Shown piece by piece: positions 51,405-62,289 of a stretch of DNA of 64,000 bases. Position 1 is the first letter of the stretch. Each line of letters begins with the position of its first letter. Below the pieces are notes generated by a model that had not been told where the DNA came from, did not search any database, and saw nothing but the letters and a program-made list of their open reading frames with translations. The DNA comes from Viscum album (taxonomy: Eukaryota; Streptophyta; Magnoliopsida; Santalales; Viscaceae). The position numbers and the translations under genes are program-made. The stretch is taken from the NCBI GenBank assembly GCA_963277665.1, contig OY728123.1:628244915-628308914 (forward strand). Direction: 5' to 3'.

Positions 51405-52230
51405 TCAGGTGAACTTTTTCTGCCAAATCTTATACCAATTTTGGTCCCATAAACATCCTTTCACCCACTTCATCCCAAAAACTAGATTTCGACACCGCTT
51501 CCCATATAATGCCTCAAATGGTTCTATCTGTATACTGAAATGAAAACTGTTATTATAAGAAAACTCATCCAAAGAAAGATGTTGGTCCCAAATTCCCTGA
51601 TAATCCATCGAACAAGAATGTAGCATATCCTCAAATGTCTGGATTGTTTGTTCTGACTACCCATATGATTGAGGATGAAAATATTTACTAAAATTTAATT
51701 CAGTACCCAACGACTTCTGAAGGCCTTTCCAAAAGATAGAAGTAAACCTGGGATCATGATCAAATACAATGGAGAGGGGAACTCTATGTAACCTGAATAT
51801 CTCTTTAAGATATAAATTAGAATGTTGATCTATGGAAAAAGTATCTTTTATAGCAATGGAATGAGCATATTTAGTCAAGTGATCAACAATATCCCAGATT
51901 GCATTATTACCTCGAGGTGTCTTTGGCAATCCCACAATAAAGCCTATGGAAATATTTTCCCATTTCCACTCTGGAACAGGAAAATGATGAAAAATCCCCT
52001 TCAGTAACTGCCGCTCTGATTTAACCTGTTGACAAGTGAAATACTTCACAATAAAATCAGGAATATCTCTTTTCATTTAATCCCACCAGTAATACTCATG
52101 ATGATCTCTATACATCTTAGTACTGCCTGGATAAACTGAAAATAGAAAACTATGAGCTTCACATAACAACTCTCTCTTCAACATTGAATCACACGGCACA
52201 GACAATATCTTCCCAAATCTCAAAACACAA
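51405..52230 (-). pseudogene. Element 2 integrase (decayed, first catalytic Asp lost)
   Basis: Integrase joins the DNA copy to the host chromosome. The HHCC zinc domain is partly kept: His residues in the YPGSTKMYRDHH stretch and one Cys in KYFTCQQVK, where the first Cys of the family pair is Tyr. The DDE core reads ENISIGFIVGLPKTP, where the family has MDFIVGLP, so the first catalytic Asp has become Gly. The second Asp is kept in FDHDPRFTS and the Glu in SEQTIQ. Further conserved pieces are LGTELNFS, YFHPQ, FSYNNS and EALYGKRC. Stops include TAA after YWWD (near 52077), TAG near 51655 at the Gln of the GQSE motif, and TGA near 51405. Confidence 0.9.
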
Positions 52231-52289
52231 TCATTATCAATTTTGAATTATGGAATCTTACCCTTCTGAACCAGCTCTACCTTTTTCTG

Positions 52290-52930
52290 CAACTCATTGT
52301 CTTGCTTCTATGCTTGCTTAATTAAATATGATAGAGAAGATTTCAATGATACCTGAAACAAAACAGAAGAACATCCTGCACCAACAACTTCTATGCCAAA
52401 GTTCATCAAATCCTTAACCAAAGGATCATGTTCCAAATGCAAAATTTTTAATGAAGCATTACTTTTTCGACACAAAGCATCAACCACTTTATTTTCTTTT
52501 CCCAGATGGTAATGAATTGTACAATCATAATCCATGATTAATTCCATCCATCTCCTCTATCTAATATTCAATTCTTTTTGAGTGAATATATACTTTAAAC
52601 TTTTTTGATCAGTATATATTTCACACCTTACACCATACAAATGATGCCTCTAAATTTTTAAAGCGAAAACAACAGCAGCTAATTCCAAATCATGTGTTGT
52701 GTAATTTACCTCATGAGTTTTCAACTGACGTGAAGCATAAGCAATTACCTGATCATTATGCATTAGAATACAACCATGTCCTTTCAATTAAGCATCATTA
52801 TTGATAACAAACTCACCATTCTTGGAAGGTAGTTCCAAAACTGGAGCATTCACCAATCTTCTTTTCAATTCCTAAAAACAATCATCACATTCTTTTTTCC
52901 AGATAATCTTAACACCCTTCTGAGTTAGCT
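52290..52930 (-). pseudogene. Element 2 RNase H domain (decayed)
   Basis: The four acidic positions of RNase H can all be found: Asp in NNDA, Glu in [12 protein letters not shown], Asp in [12 protein letters not shown] and Asp in ENKVVDALCRK. The region also has [17 protein letters not shown] and RRWMELIMDYD, standard for gypsy RNase H. Stops occur near 52787 (TAA), 52661 (TAG, family Trp), 52558 (TAG, family Gln) and 52312 (TAG). It follows RT and precedes integrase, the normal gypsy order. Confidence 0.85.
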
Positions 52931-53830
52931 TAGTCATTGGATTAGATAACCGGGAAATACTTTTAACAAACCTTCAGTACTAGCCTACCAAACCAAGAAA
53001 ACTATTAATCTCTGTTACATTTGTGGGTCTTGTACATTCTTCAACAACCTTTTTTTGCAGGATCAACAGTTATCCCATCTTTAGAAACAATGTGACCAAG
53101 GAAAAAAAATTTGTGCAACCAAAACACACACTTTCTGAATTTCCCATACAATTTCTTTTCTTTTAATGTTTGAAAAATAACCTTTAAATGACTTTCATGC
53201 TCATCTTTACATTTAGAAAACACCAAAATATCATCAATGAAAACAAGCACAAACTTATCCATGAACTCATGGAAAATTCTATTCATAAGGTCCATGAATA
53301 CATCAGGTGCATTGGTTAGCATAAATGGAATTACTAAAATTTAATAATAGCCATATCTTGTACAAAATGTGGTCTTCAGAATATCTAATCCCCTTACCTT
53401 CAACTGATGGTACCCCGATCTCAGGTCAATCTTTGAAATATACAGTGCTCCCTAGAGATGATCAAACAAATCATCTATATGAGGGAAGGGATATTTTTTC
53501 ATAACAGTGACATTCTTCAAGGCTCTATAATCAATGCAGAGTCTCATAGGACCATCTTTCTTGTTAACAAATAAGATAGGATCACCCCATGGGGATGTGC
53601 TAGGTCGAATGAAACCCTTATTTAATAAATCATGCAATTTCTCCTTAGACTCTAAAAGTTCAATTTGAGCCATTCGATAAGGTGGTTTTGAAATTGGCTT
53701 AGAATCAGGATCTAAGTCAACAGTAAATTCAACTTCCCGATATGGTATTATTCCAGGAAAATCATCAGGAAAAACATCAGGATACTCATTTACCACTGGC
53801 ACATAATTAATTTGAATGGTTCTTTATTTT
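52931..53830 (-). pseudogene. pol: Element 2 reverse transcriptase (decayed)
   Basis: RT motifs appear in order: [83 protein letters not shown] (catalytic Asp), [13 protein letters not shown], the FIDD active site at 53230-53241, and [14 protein letters not shown]. Catalytic aspartates are kept. A TAG at 53452-53454 replaces the Gln of the family motif LQGA, and a TAA lies near 53340. A frameshift near 53041 ends the open segment, after which the GLVG...RFVKSISRL region continues in another frame. The element is clearly older or more damaged than element 1. Confidence 0.92.
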
Positions 53831-54095
53831 CAACAATATGTTCAAGGTAACATTCATTTCCATATTTTACAAGTTTCTCAACTTCTTGATATGTTATCAA
53901 TAGTAAGGGTCCATTCTTGTACACAAACTGAAATTATTTCTGAAAAGAAACTTATTTATATCTACAATCAATCTTAGCATGGTAAACATAAGGCAAATTC
54001 ATACCCAGGATAACATCAAACTCTACTAGAGGTAAAACGACAAGGTTTTCAAATAGGTTCTTTCCACGGATAAGGATAGAAAGATTCTTATAAAT

Positions 54096-54320
54096 TCATT
54101 TCACCTCAACATTTCCCCCAGGTGTTTTTTCCACAAATTCAGGAGTAATTTCTTGAGATGGAATTCCAAATTTACGAGAAATGTTTATAGAGATGATAGA
54201 AAGTGTAGACCCCGAATCAAACAACACATTAGCATAATCTGAGAAAACAAACAAAGTACCTGATACCACTTCATTTCCTAGCCCAACATCTACAGAATTA
54301 TTTAAAAAGGATTTCACCAC
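54096..54320 (-). pseudogene. Element 2 aspartic protease
   Basis: The active site reads LFDSGSTLSIIS, the D-S-G form of retropepsins, preceded by the hydrophobic strand VVSGTLFVF and followed by SRKFGIP. It lies between the gag zinc-knuckle remnant and RT, as expected. The start at 54320 is internal to a polyprotein. The region between protease and RT (54095-53830) has shifts and no clear motif except a possible GMNLPYVYHAK segment. Confidence 0.8.
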
Positions 54321-54349
54321 TCCTTTTTTTCTTGTAGTCTGATGGCTTC

Positions 54350-54505
54350 ACATCATTTGAACTCTTTGTCGAACACTCGTTTGCATAATGACCCATCTCA
54401 TTGCACTTGAAACTTTTCACTAACTATAAATCAAATTTGGTATTACCATCACCCTGATCTTTTTTAGTGTAATCACGAACCTTATGTCCCATATTACCAC
54501 AACAG
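54350..54505 (-). pseudogene. gag: Element 2 gag C-terminus: two damaged zinc knuckles at a deletion junction
   Basis: Only the tail of Gag is left. The distal knuckle reads SFKCNEMGHYANEC, where the first Cys of CX2CX4HX4C is now Ser. The proximal one reads YCCGNMGHKVRDY; its final Cys is Tyr, and its first Cys is missing because sequence homologous to the LTR begins exactly there, at 54506. A TAG near 54425 lies between them. The capsid part of gag, the leader and the primer-binding site are all absent. Confidence 0.8.
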
Positions 54506-56538
54506 TAGAGGTAAGAAATGAAATTCACCGTTCATAGAGACGATAAGTCGTATGTACGCCTGAACGCTACTTTTATTTCTATTTCATATTTAATGGAATG
54601 AATTCATAATGATATAAAAGTATATTATAATTCCGCTGTAATATCATATATAATATCATTAACTCCATCCTTTATATGTCCCACATATGGCATTAACGAA
54701 TCAAATCACTTTGAGGGGTAGTAGTCCGTACTTCCTAAAATGAAGATATCGTGTTTACCCATAATGGAAACCATAACGGTATGACATAAATGAAAAATAC
54801 ATAAGTATAAGTAAAACATAAACATAATATATATAATATATAAATATAGTGATATCTTAATGGACACCATTAAAGGTGTTAAAAAAAGATTGAACAATCA
54901 TTGTTTCATGAGGCAGAAATTCGCCATCAACAGAAACAGTATGTTCTTTAACCATTAGATGGAGGTGCGTGTATGTGTAGCTCGAATAACTTTTCTAAAA
55001 ACAACCTAGTATACTGAAGATACTAATGATTTTATAAAAGAAAGGAATAAAAATATTTTAGGGGGTTGGAGAAGCAAAAAAAAGAACTAAAGTGAAGACA
55101 TTACATTTAAATCGGGTAACTCCTCTTGGTGTGAACCAAAAGGGTTTCTTGAGGAGATTTTGGCCTAAGGTAAGGCATATAGGATGAAGAAAGGGATGTG
55201 GAGAGATAAAATGAGCATAGATTGGCCGAGACAATGGCTTGAGTGGTGTGGGTAAAGAGGTAGAAATGGGGGCCTTTTATAAGAGTGAGGAGGGGCACTC
55301 TTGGAAAGTCAAGAAATGTTACTTTATATTAAAATGAGTTTCATATTTTAAAGGTACCAAATTTATTTCATTAGAGGATAATGTGATAAGGGTTATAAAT
55401 ATACTCATCCAATAGGTTTTTGACAAGTTTATGTCTTATATTTTACATTATCTTTTCATTTTCTTTAAATCGTTCATTAATGAGGTAATCGCTGCATCAT
55501 CATGGTGTCATAAAAAATTTAATTTCTTTAATGTCTAAAAATTATAAAAAAGACTATGATGTAAGAAATATTTTTATACTTCCAATTAATATTTATAGTT
55601 CAAGAGATCTTTTATTTAGACAAAATTAAATTTTATTTACGTATGTGTTACAAACATTTGTTATATTTTCCTTTCTTAAAAAATAAAATGATAAAGTGTC
55701 ACTATCACACAAAAGTGATTCCATGGAGTCCCTAAGATCAGTACAGGGAATCCCATGGTCGGACATGACACAACCAGTAGCATTAGTACACATTTTGGGG
55801 TCATTTTTTATTATTATGATATTATTTCACTATCCTTAACTACCCTATTACTAATCAATCACGATAATTAAAGACAATTATAGTCGTTACTATTCATAAT
55901 GTTCAAAAACAAAAGGGTATTAATTACATAATTTGGACCTTATGATTCCAAATATAGAATCCATTTTACCAAATTCCAAACACAAAAATTTCAATAATTA
56001 ATTTAAAAATAATTCTTGTTGTCAAAACAAATAGCGGTTTTTTAAACAATATCTATGAAATGTTTAGCACTTGTTTATGCCCTATTCCAAAGTGAAATAA
56101 ATTATAATCACCACCATTAGATTAAATGGTAAAAACATATTATAATCAAACTTTAAAACCAATTAAAAGGAAAATATATCTATATAATTATATTATATTA
56201 AAATAAAAGTATTGATGTAAAATGCAGAATTTTTCTCTATTCATTAAAAAATGAACATTGTCATAAAAATGAAAAAAATTTATCCAAATTAAATTTCAAT
56301 GTTCCAATTATAATGAATATGTTTATTTTGAAAAATAGAGCTTATAAAATTGTCAAAAGATTGATTTAAACATGGTTCTCTATCAAAAGGCTGTAAAACA
56401 ATCTTTTAAAAATTATTAGAAATGTTCTATGCTTAAGATTGGATTTACTCTCATTTTAATCCTATTAATACACTATCTAATTCATAAATAGACATAGATG
56501 TGAAAATCCATAATTATTTACTTATATGGGATGTTACA
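54506..56538 (-). repeat. Element 2 5' LTR, truncated at its inner end
   Basis: This segment matches 48825-50866 throughout, from CATGGTCGGACATG-type blocks to the terminal TGTAACATCCCATA at 56538. It is cut at 54506 and joined to the gag zinc knuckle, so its last part and the primer site are lost. Flanking bases after 56538 read ACACC; no matching duplication preceded by ACACC was found at the other end. A TATA box is kept at 55273-55281. Differences between the two copies are numerous, so insertion is not recent. Confidence 0.88.
55273..55281 (-). promoter_or_regulatory. TATA box in element 2 5' LTR
   Basis: TATAAAAGG on the minus strand, followed by CCCC, conserved with the copy at 49598-49606. 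It is positioned to drive transcription towards gag-pol. Confidence 0.75.
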
Positions 56539-59166
56539 ACACCATATAATTTTAATATGTTATATATTATGTGGGTATTTCTAGAAATATATCCATGTAA
56601 GGACACTAAAAGTGGACGTGGTTTTGGGAGAGATGTACCTAGAAGTACCATATCTGATGAGGTGAATTGGGCATGACTATGTTTAACATGGTACTTGATA
56701 ATGAGCCTTATTGTTCACCTATTTTTACCCTCCTAGGGTATATGATTAAGATAATTCAAATTTTCATTAAAATCTATTATTAATGATTCAAAATTACATA
56801 TGTCCCAAATGAAACCATGTTTATGAATATGAGATTAGTTATTCATATTTTTAAATTTATGTTATGTATTTTTATGTTTTGAAAAAATATCTTTCTTTAA
56901 TTATTTCATTCACTAATTCTATGAATTAAATTATCTAGGTGTGGATCCAAGACAGACGATTGATTAAGAATAGATTAAATTTATACATGATTTATTTTAG
57001 TAAAACAGTTATTCTTAAAATTGTATTTTATTTGAGAAAGAGAATAAAAATGGAAGTAGAAATATCACGAACAACTCTTCTCTATATTCTATAGGATTAA
57101 TTTCAAGGATAATTTTTAAATAATTCTATGACTATTTCAAATCCATTATCAACATCCTACTTAACTACAAGAAACTGTATGAGGCATCTCACACCTCTAA
57201 TATTCCATATTAATTCTGAGGAACACAATTTTATAAGAACAAATCCTATATTTTCATATTTCATACTATTCTTAGCATGGAAGGTATTAGCAGGGTATTT
57301 TTGAATTATTCACCTTATTTTAACCATGCAAAACTTTTTTTCAATCTTGAATGAGCTATAAAAGAGTGTGACATCATAGAACCTTACATGTATCAAAAGT
57401 TAAATTTTTATATCTTTGTAACAATAAATAATAATTTGGAGAAATTTCAAAACAACACAAAAATATTATTTCATAATTCTTAGGTTCACACAAATGTTCA
57501 AAAAATTGATATTGAAAATAAAAAATTTCAAAAAACTTATCAATTTCCTCATCATGTTATTCAAAACTGCAGATATATCATTTCAGAAGAAGAGTTAGAT
57601 GATATTTAGGATGCCCTGAAGTGCCACTATAATTCTTGATCCCATTATCATCATGATAGATTCCAACACCGATGACGTAGATGAAGGTATGGGTTGTTTT
57701 ACTAAAATTATATATGTTTAGTGATCGTAATAAAATTATTTTGGAAATTCAGAACCTCCATGTTTGGATCATACAAATCAATACATAGAGTGTGAAATAA
57801 TTGAAAGGGTTAAAAAAATCCAATGTCAAGCACATCAACTAGAAGGAGATGGGACAATATGAAAATAAATGTATCAAGTGTTAAAAGAATATACGCAGAA
57901 AGAGGATATTAGATATTGTTCGTCCTTATTCTACTATATTATATTAAGTGGATTGATTAATAATATTGTGTTTGGATTCAAAGATTAGTTAATTTAATTA
58001 ATAAATATTTTTAACATTATTCATGAGATATATATGTATTGTACTCTAGTACTTCTTTTTGATGAAATTGGAAGCATGTAATGAATTAGACCAGTAATCA
58101 AGAGTTGTGATCCTATTGTAGGTTGATATTTTGGAAAACCCATATCTTGGGAAAGGTAGAAATAAATATGTGATTGATGATCTGGATAATAATAAGTAGA
58201 TGTTTATGGGATAGTATTTGGGAAAAATAAGGAGGTTAGTGAACTTATGGTTTATGTTATGGTGTAATTATTATATATTTAGATTTAAGGACAATGAGAG
58301 TTTTTACTCAGGGAATAATTCTTGTTTTATAATTGTTTAACGGAAATGAAGGTAATCATATATTTTTTTGGTGGGGTTAAAAGATACATTATTTTTAGAA
58401 TCTTATGTTATGTTGATTTTGGAATTGTAGTGACCTTCCATATAATTATTTTTGTTTATTGAATGTGCAGATAAATGTTTTAGAAGAGTCTTATTGTTAT
58501 GTAATAATGGAATTCATCAAGTTAAAATTGAAAAAAAATAACTCATAACATGTGATATCCTTTTTGTTTTAGTAGTCATTTAAAGGTCTAAGGACTGAAT
58601 TAAGGACTATAATTTTCCCTAAAATTTTATTATTTTTGAAACATTAATCTTGATAATTTATTTTGAGGTGTAAATGATGAAGTTTAAATTGATTAAGGCA
58701 CCAACAAAGGGTGATATTACACTTATTAAATTAATTGTAATCATGTATGTCTATTCTCTCAAGTGCTTATTTGGATATTAAAATAATCCCTAAGCACTAA
58801 GAAAAATAATTTGGAAACAAAAATGATATCTATTTAATTTTATTTATGATAAATTAATGGTATTTTAAATGATCAAAATTTTTTGGCTTTGTGATGGTTA
58901 ACATTATAATAACAATGCTCTATATAATAATCAATCGTGACTTTATAGTTATATTATTATTCAATGTCGATATTTTCACATCACACTAATGATATCCTAT
59001 TTTAATACCTTATTTTTTGGAAACCTCTGCATTTCATGTTCCCTCTTACTAAGATGATATTTTATTAACCCTATTTTCGATGTGGTTTTCCCAAAATGTT
59101 TTTTTAAAACTATCAACCTTTGATTTTTCAAAGTGAAATTTCAAATTGTGAGAATGTAATTTATTT
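56539..59166 (+). other. Element C internal remnant, right part (no coding seen)
   Basis: About 2.6 kb lie between the outer end of element 2 and the right outer LTR. No open frame of note and no Gag or Pol motif could be read on either strand. Either the interior has decayed beyond recognition or element C was non-autonomous. Confidence 0.4.
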
Positions 59167-59175
59167 AAAGAGGGG
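59167..59175 (+). promoter_or_regulatory. Candidate polypurine tract of element C
   Basis: AAAGAGGGG stands immediately before the point where similarity to the left outer LTR begins. That is where a plus-strand LTR element should have its polypurine tract, which supports the LTR reading of the repeat. The tract is short. Confidence 0.5.
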
Positions 59176-62100
59176 ATAATATAAAATTGCAATATATTAT
59201 GGTTTTTATCTTTATAATTTTTACTTCATTGAAAACCTTCGTTTCAAACAACCCCAATTTTAAATGAACAGTGATATAAAATCAAATATCATTATTTAAA
59301 AATGAAAATTATAACCTATCCATTATGTTGGTGAGAATGGATAGTATTAATTAAATTTATATATTATACATTTAATAAAATATTTTTGCATTCATCATTA
59401 TTATTTCATTGGAATAAGAAAACAATGAATCTAGTGTTATGCATTAATAAGATATATTTTTCCAAATACATATTTAGAGCCTTTAAATGGTGCACTTATT
59501 TTAAAAAAACTGACACATTAAAAAAATTGGACAAAATATATATTATGTTTTAATGTATAATATCTAAATTTACGTTGTATGTTTTTTTATTTTTCTGATA
59601 ACTTTCATTTTGGTTGAATATGAATATGAACATTGGAATAATAATGTGACCATTAAGTGCAGCAATATTTCCAATAGAATAGTATGTTCCCCTATGAAAG
59701 TGTAAATAAAATTTAGGTACCTTATAAATTAAAATATGGTATATTTATAACGTGAATGAAGTAAATAATTTTTTTTAAAAGGATAAATTAATTCTTGATA
59801 TTTTTGTAGATCAATGATGATTATATAAAATTTAATAATTAATATAATGATTTAAAAGAAATTTTATTTTCATAAAATAGAATCGTAAATAAATATTTTG
59901 TTGCCTTATGGTTTTAAGATAGTTTTATGAGACCTTAATGAGTTTTTCAGATTTTCAGAAAAATAGTTATAATATTAAAATCTATATTTTTTTAATAAAT
60001 ATTGATTTTAATTAAAATTTCAAATTTTCATATTTGAAAAATTATTTTCAGAAAATAGATTTTATATTTAAGGTATACATGTGAAAGAATATTTACATTT
60101 AATTTTTTTTGTTTTCTAAAATTGTTGATTTTTGTTTGAATAGTAAAATACAGTAATTTATGTTATATATACATTATAAGAAAAATTAACAATTTCAAGA
60201 TTCATGGATGATGTGAGAACCATTATTTAGAAATCACATGAACCAATTAATATATTTAGTCACACTAATCATCACTATTCAGAGTTATAATCGAAAATGT
60301 TAGAGAAATGAAAAAAATAATAAAAAACAACCCTCTCCTGCTACTATTAATTCCACTCCTCACCACCTTTTCTTCCACACCACAAAATCCTTGATGCTTA
60401 TCCAATTTGAAAACAATTCTCTTCCACAAATAGTATCCTACATCTAATATCCCTTGGTATCAACAAACACCAAAATCAATTTTCTTATAGAGGTTTGAAT
60501 GGAGATGAATTGAAGAGGTAAATCCTTTTTCGTTCTCAATCAATTTATTTTAATTTATTTTCCTCTTAATCAATTAACATCTATTATATCCAAATTAACA
60601 TTATTACTCCATTATGTTATATATATGGTAATTTTATTATGTTAATGTAAAATAAATCATCCAATACCTTCACTCCACTTTTTTATTCTAAAAATGAAAA
60701 TGTCGTCCATGAGGTGTTGATTTACCGCCTTTGTGAATGATGAGGTTTTTTTAAATTCCACCTTCATGGATAATCAAAAAACCATTATTATAGTTACAAA
60801 ATAAAACAATATATTAATTAAAACTTATTTAAAATCATATAACGAGTATATATACATAATATTAATTATTAAAACAAAAGTTGTCAGTGATGATAAAAAA
60901 CTCCAAAATAATATTAATTATTATCACGAAAGTTTTACCTAATGATTCATCCTCACAACATATAACTACATGAAATATATAACAATTAATTAATAATTAA
61001 TTTCATTAAAAAATATAATTTTTATTTTGGACAACTATTCTCCTTTTACATGATTTTTCATTCAGGTATACAAGTAAAACGACCTTGAAATGAAAGGAAT
61101 AAAATGCTTCTAATTGATAAAATTGTTTCATATAAATCAACATAAAAGACAATAAATGAACATAATAAATTATAAACAATAATTTACTTGTATAAAAGTT
61201 TTTGAATTAATTAATTAGTACATTTAATCTGATTTTATATGTCATTAAGATCATGTTTAGAACACATTTAGGAATAAGGTATGAGGTTTCTCATCTCAAT
61301 TTTATTCAATTGATATTTCCATTATTCACCACTTATTTTGTGTATGTAGTGTATGTATACTTCAATTTTATTTTTTATGTCATGATATTATTTATTTTAA
61401 TTGTATTCAGTGATTTATTTTAAAATTACCAATTTCTTTTCATACGATTCAAATGATTAAAAAGTGTTAAAGGATTGTACCCAAAACTCCATTTCTCCTT
61501 CAGGTCACTCTTCATCTCTCTTTACCCCAATATAATTCTTATTTATTTTTATATAATTTATCTACTATATTTGAATATGTTCTAAAATCATATATCTAGA
61601 TCATTTCTTATATATTTTAGTGGTATATACATCTTTTATAATGTTCCCTTCTCAATTCTTCCTTATAAGAAATCTCGGTTAAAGGGAACTTCCTAATTTC
61701 TCACTCATTTTGTATTGCACTCTATAATCTATTTTAAGAAACTGATATTTTTTTTAAAAAAAATTATCATTAAAAATTATCATTTTTTATTTTTTTAATT
61801 CAAACATTAACTATATTTTATTTTTAATGAATCATTAAAATTTTCCATTAATCTACACTGAAGTGAACAGTGTCTAAAGATTCTTAAAAACTATTTTTAC
61901 ATTATTTCCCATTAGCTGGAAATAATTTTTTCCACAAACATATTTTCATTGTATATATATTTTAATTTCTAATTTATACATGTTTTCAACCTAATTGTAA
62001 TGATAAGTAGAAATTATTTTCCTAAAATACCTCTTCCTTCCAAAGTAAAAGGGTATTTCTATCTAGAATTTAAAAATAATTTTATTATATTTTATCCATC

Positions 62101-62289
62101 TATGATTATGATTAAAAAATTTAAAAGTGGAAAGGTGAAATTTTATTTAGATATTCCTTTTTATATATGAAATATTATTTGGTCTTGTAGTGAAGGGTAG
62201 GGCCCATTATAGCCCCTCGATGCATCAACAGTTCTCAAAGACAAAAGAGTTGGTGACAAACCTTTAGTGTTTGTTTCCAAAAACAATCA
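59175..62289 (+). repeat. Element C right LTR-like repeat
   Basis: Partner of 43996-46854, in the same orientation. It is about 250 bases longer, mainly because of extra sequence at about 59450-59690 that has no counterpart on the left. It ends in AATCA at 62289, like the left copy. The first two bases (GA) differ from the expected TG. The TATA box is mutated. The flanks (AAAAT before the left copy, CATGG after the right) show no target-site duplication, as might be expected from its age. Confidence 0.65.
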
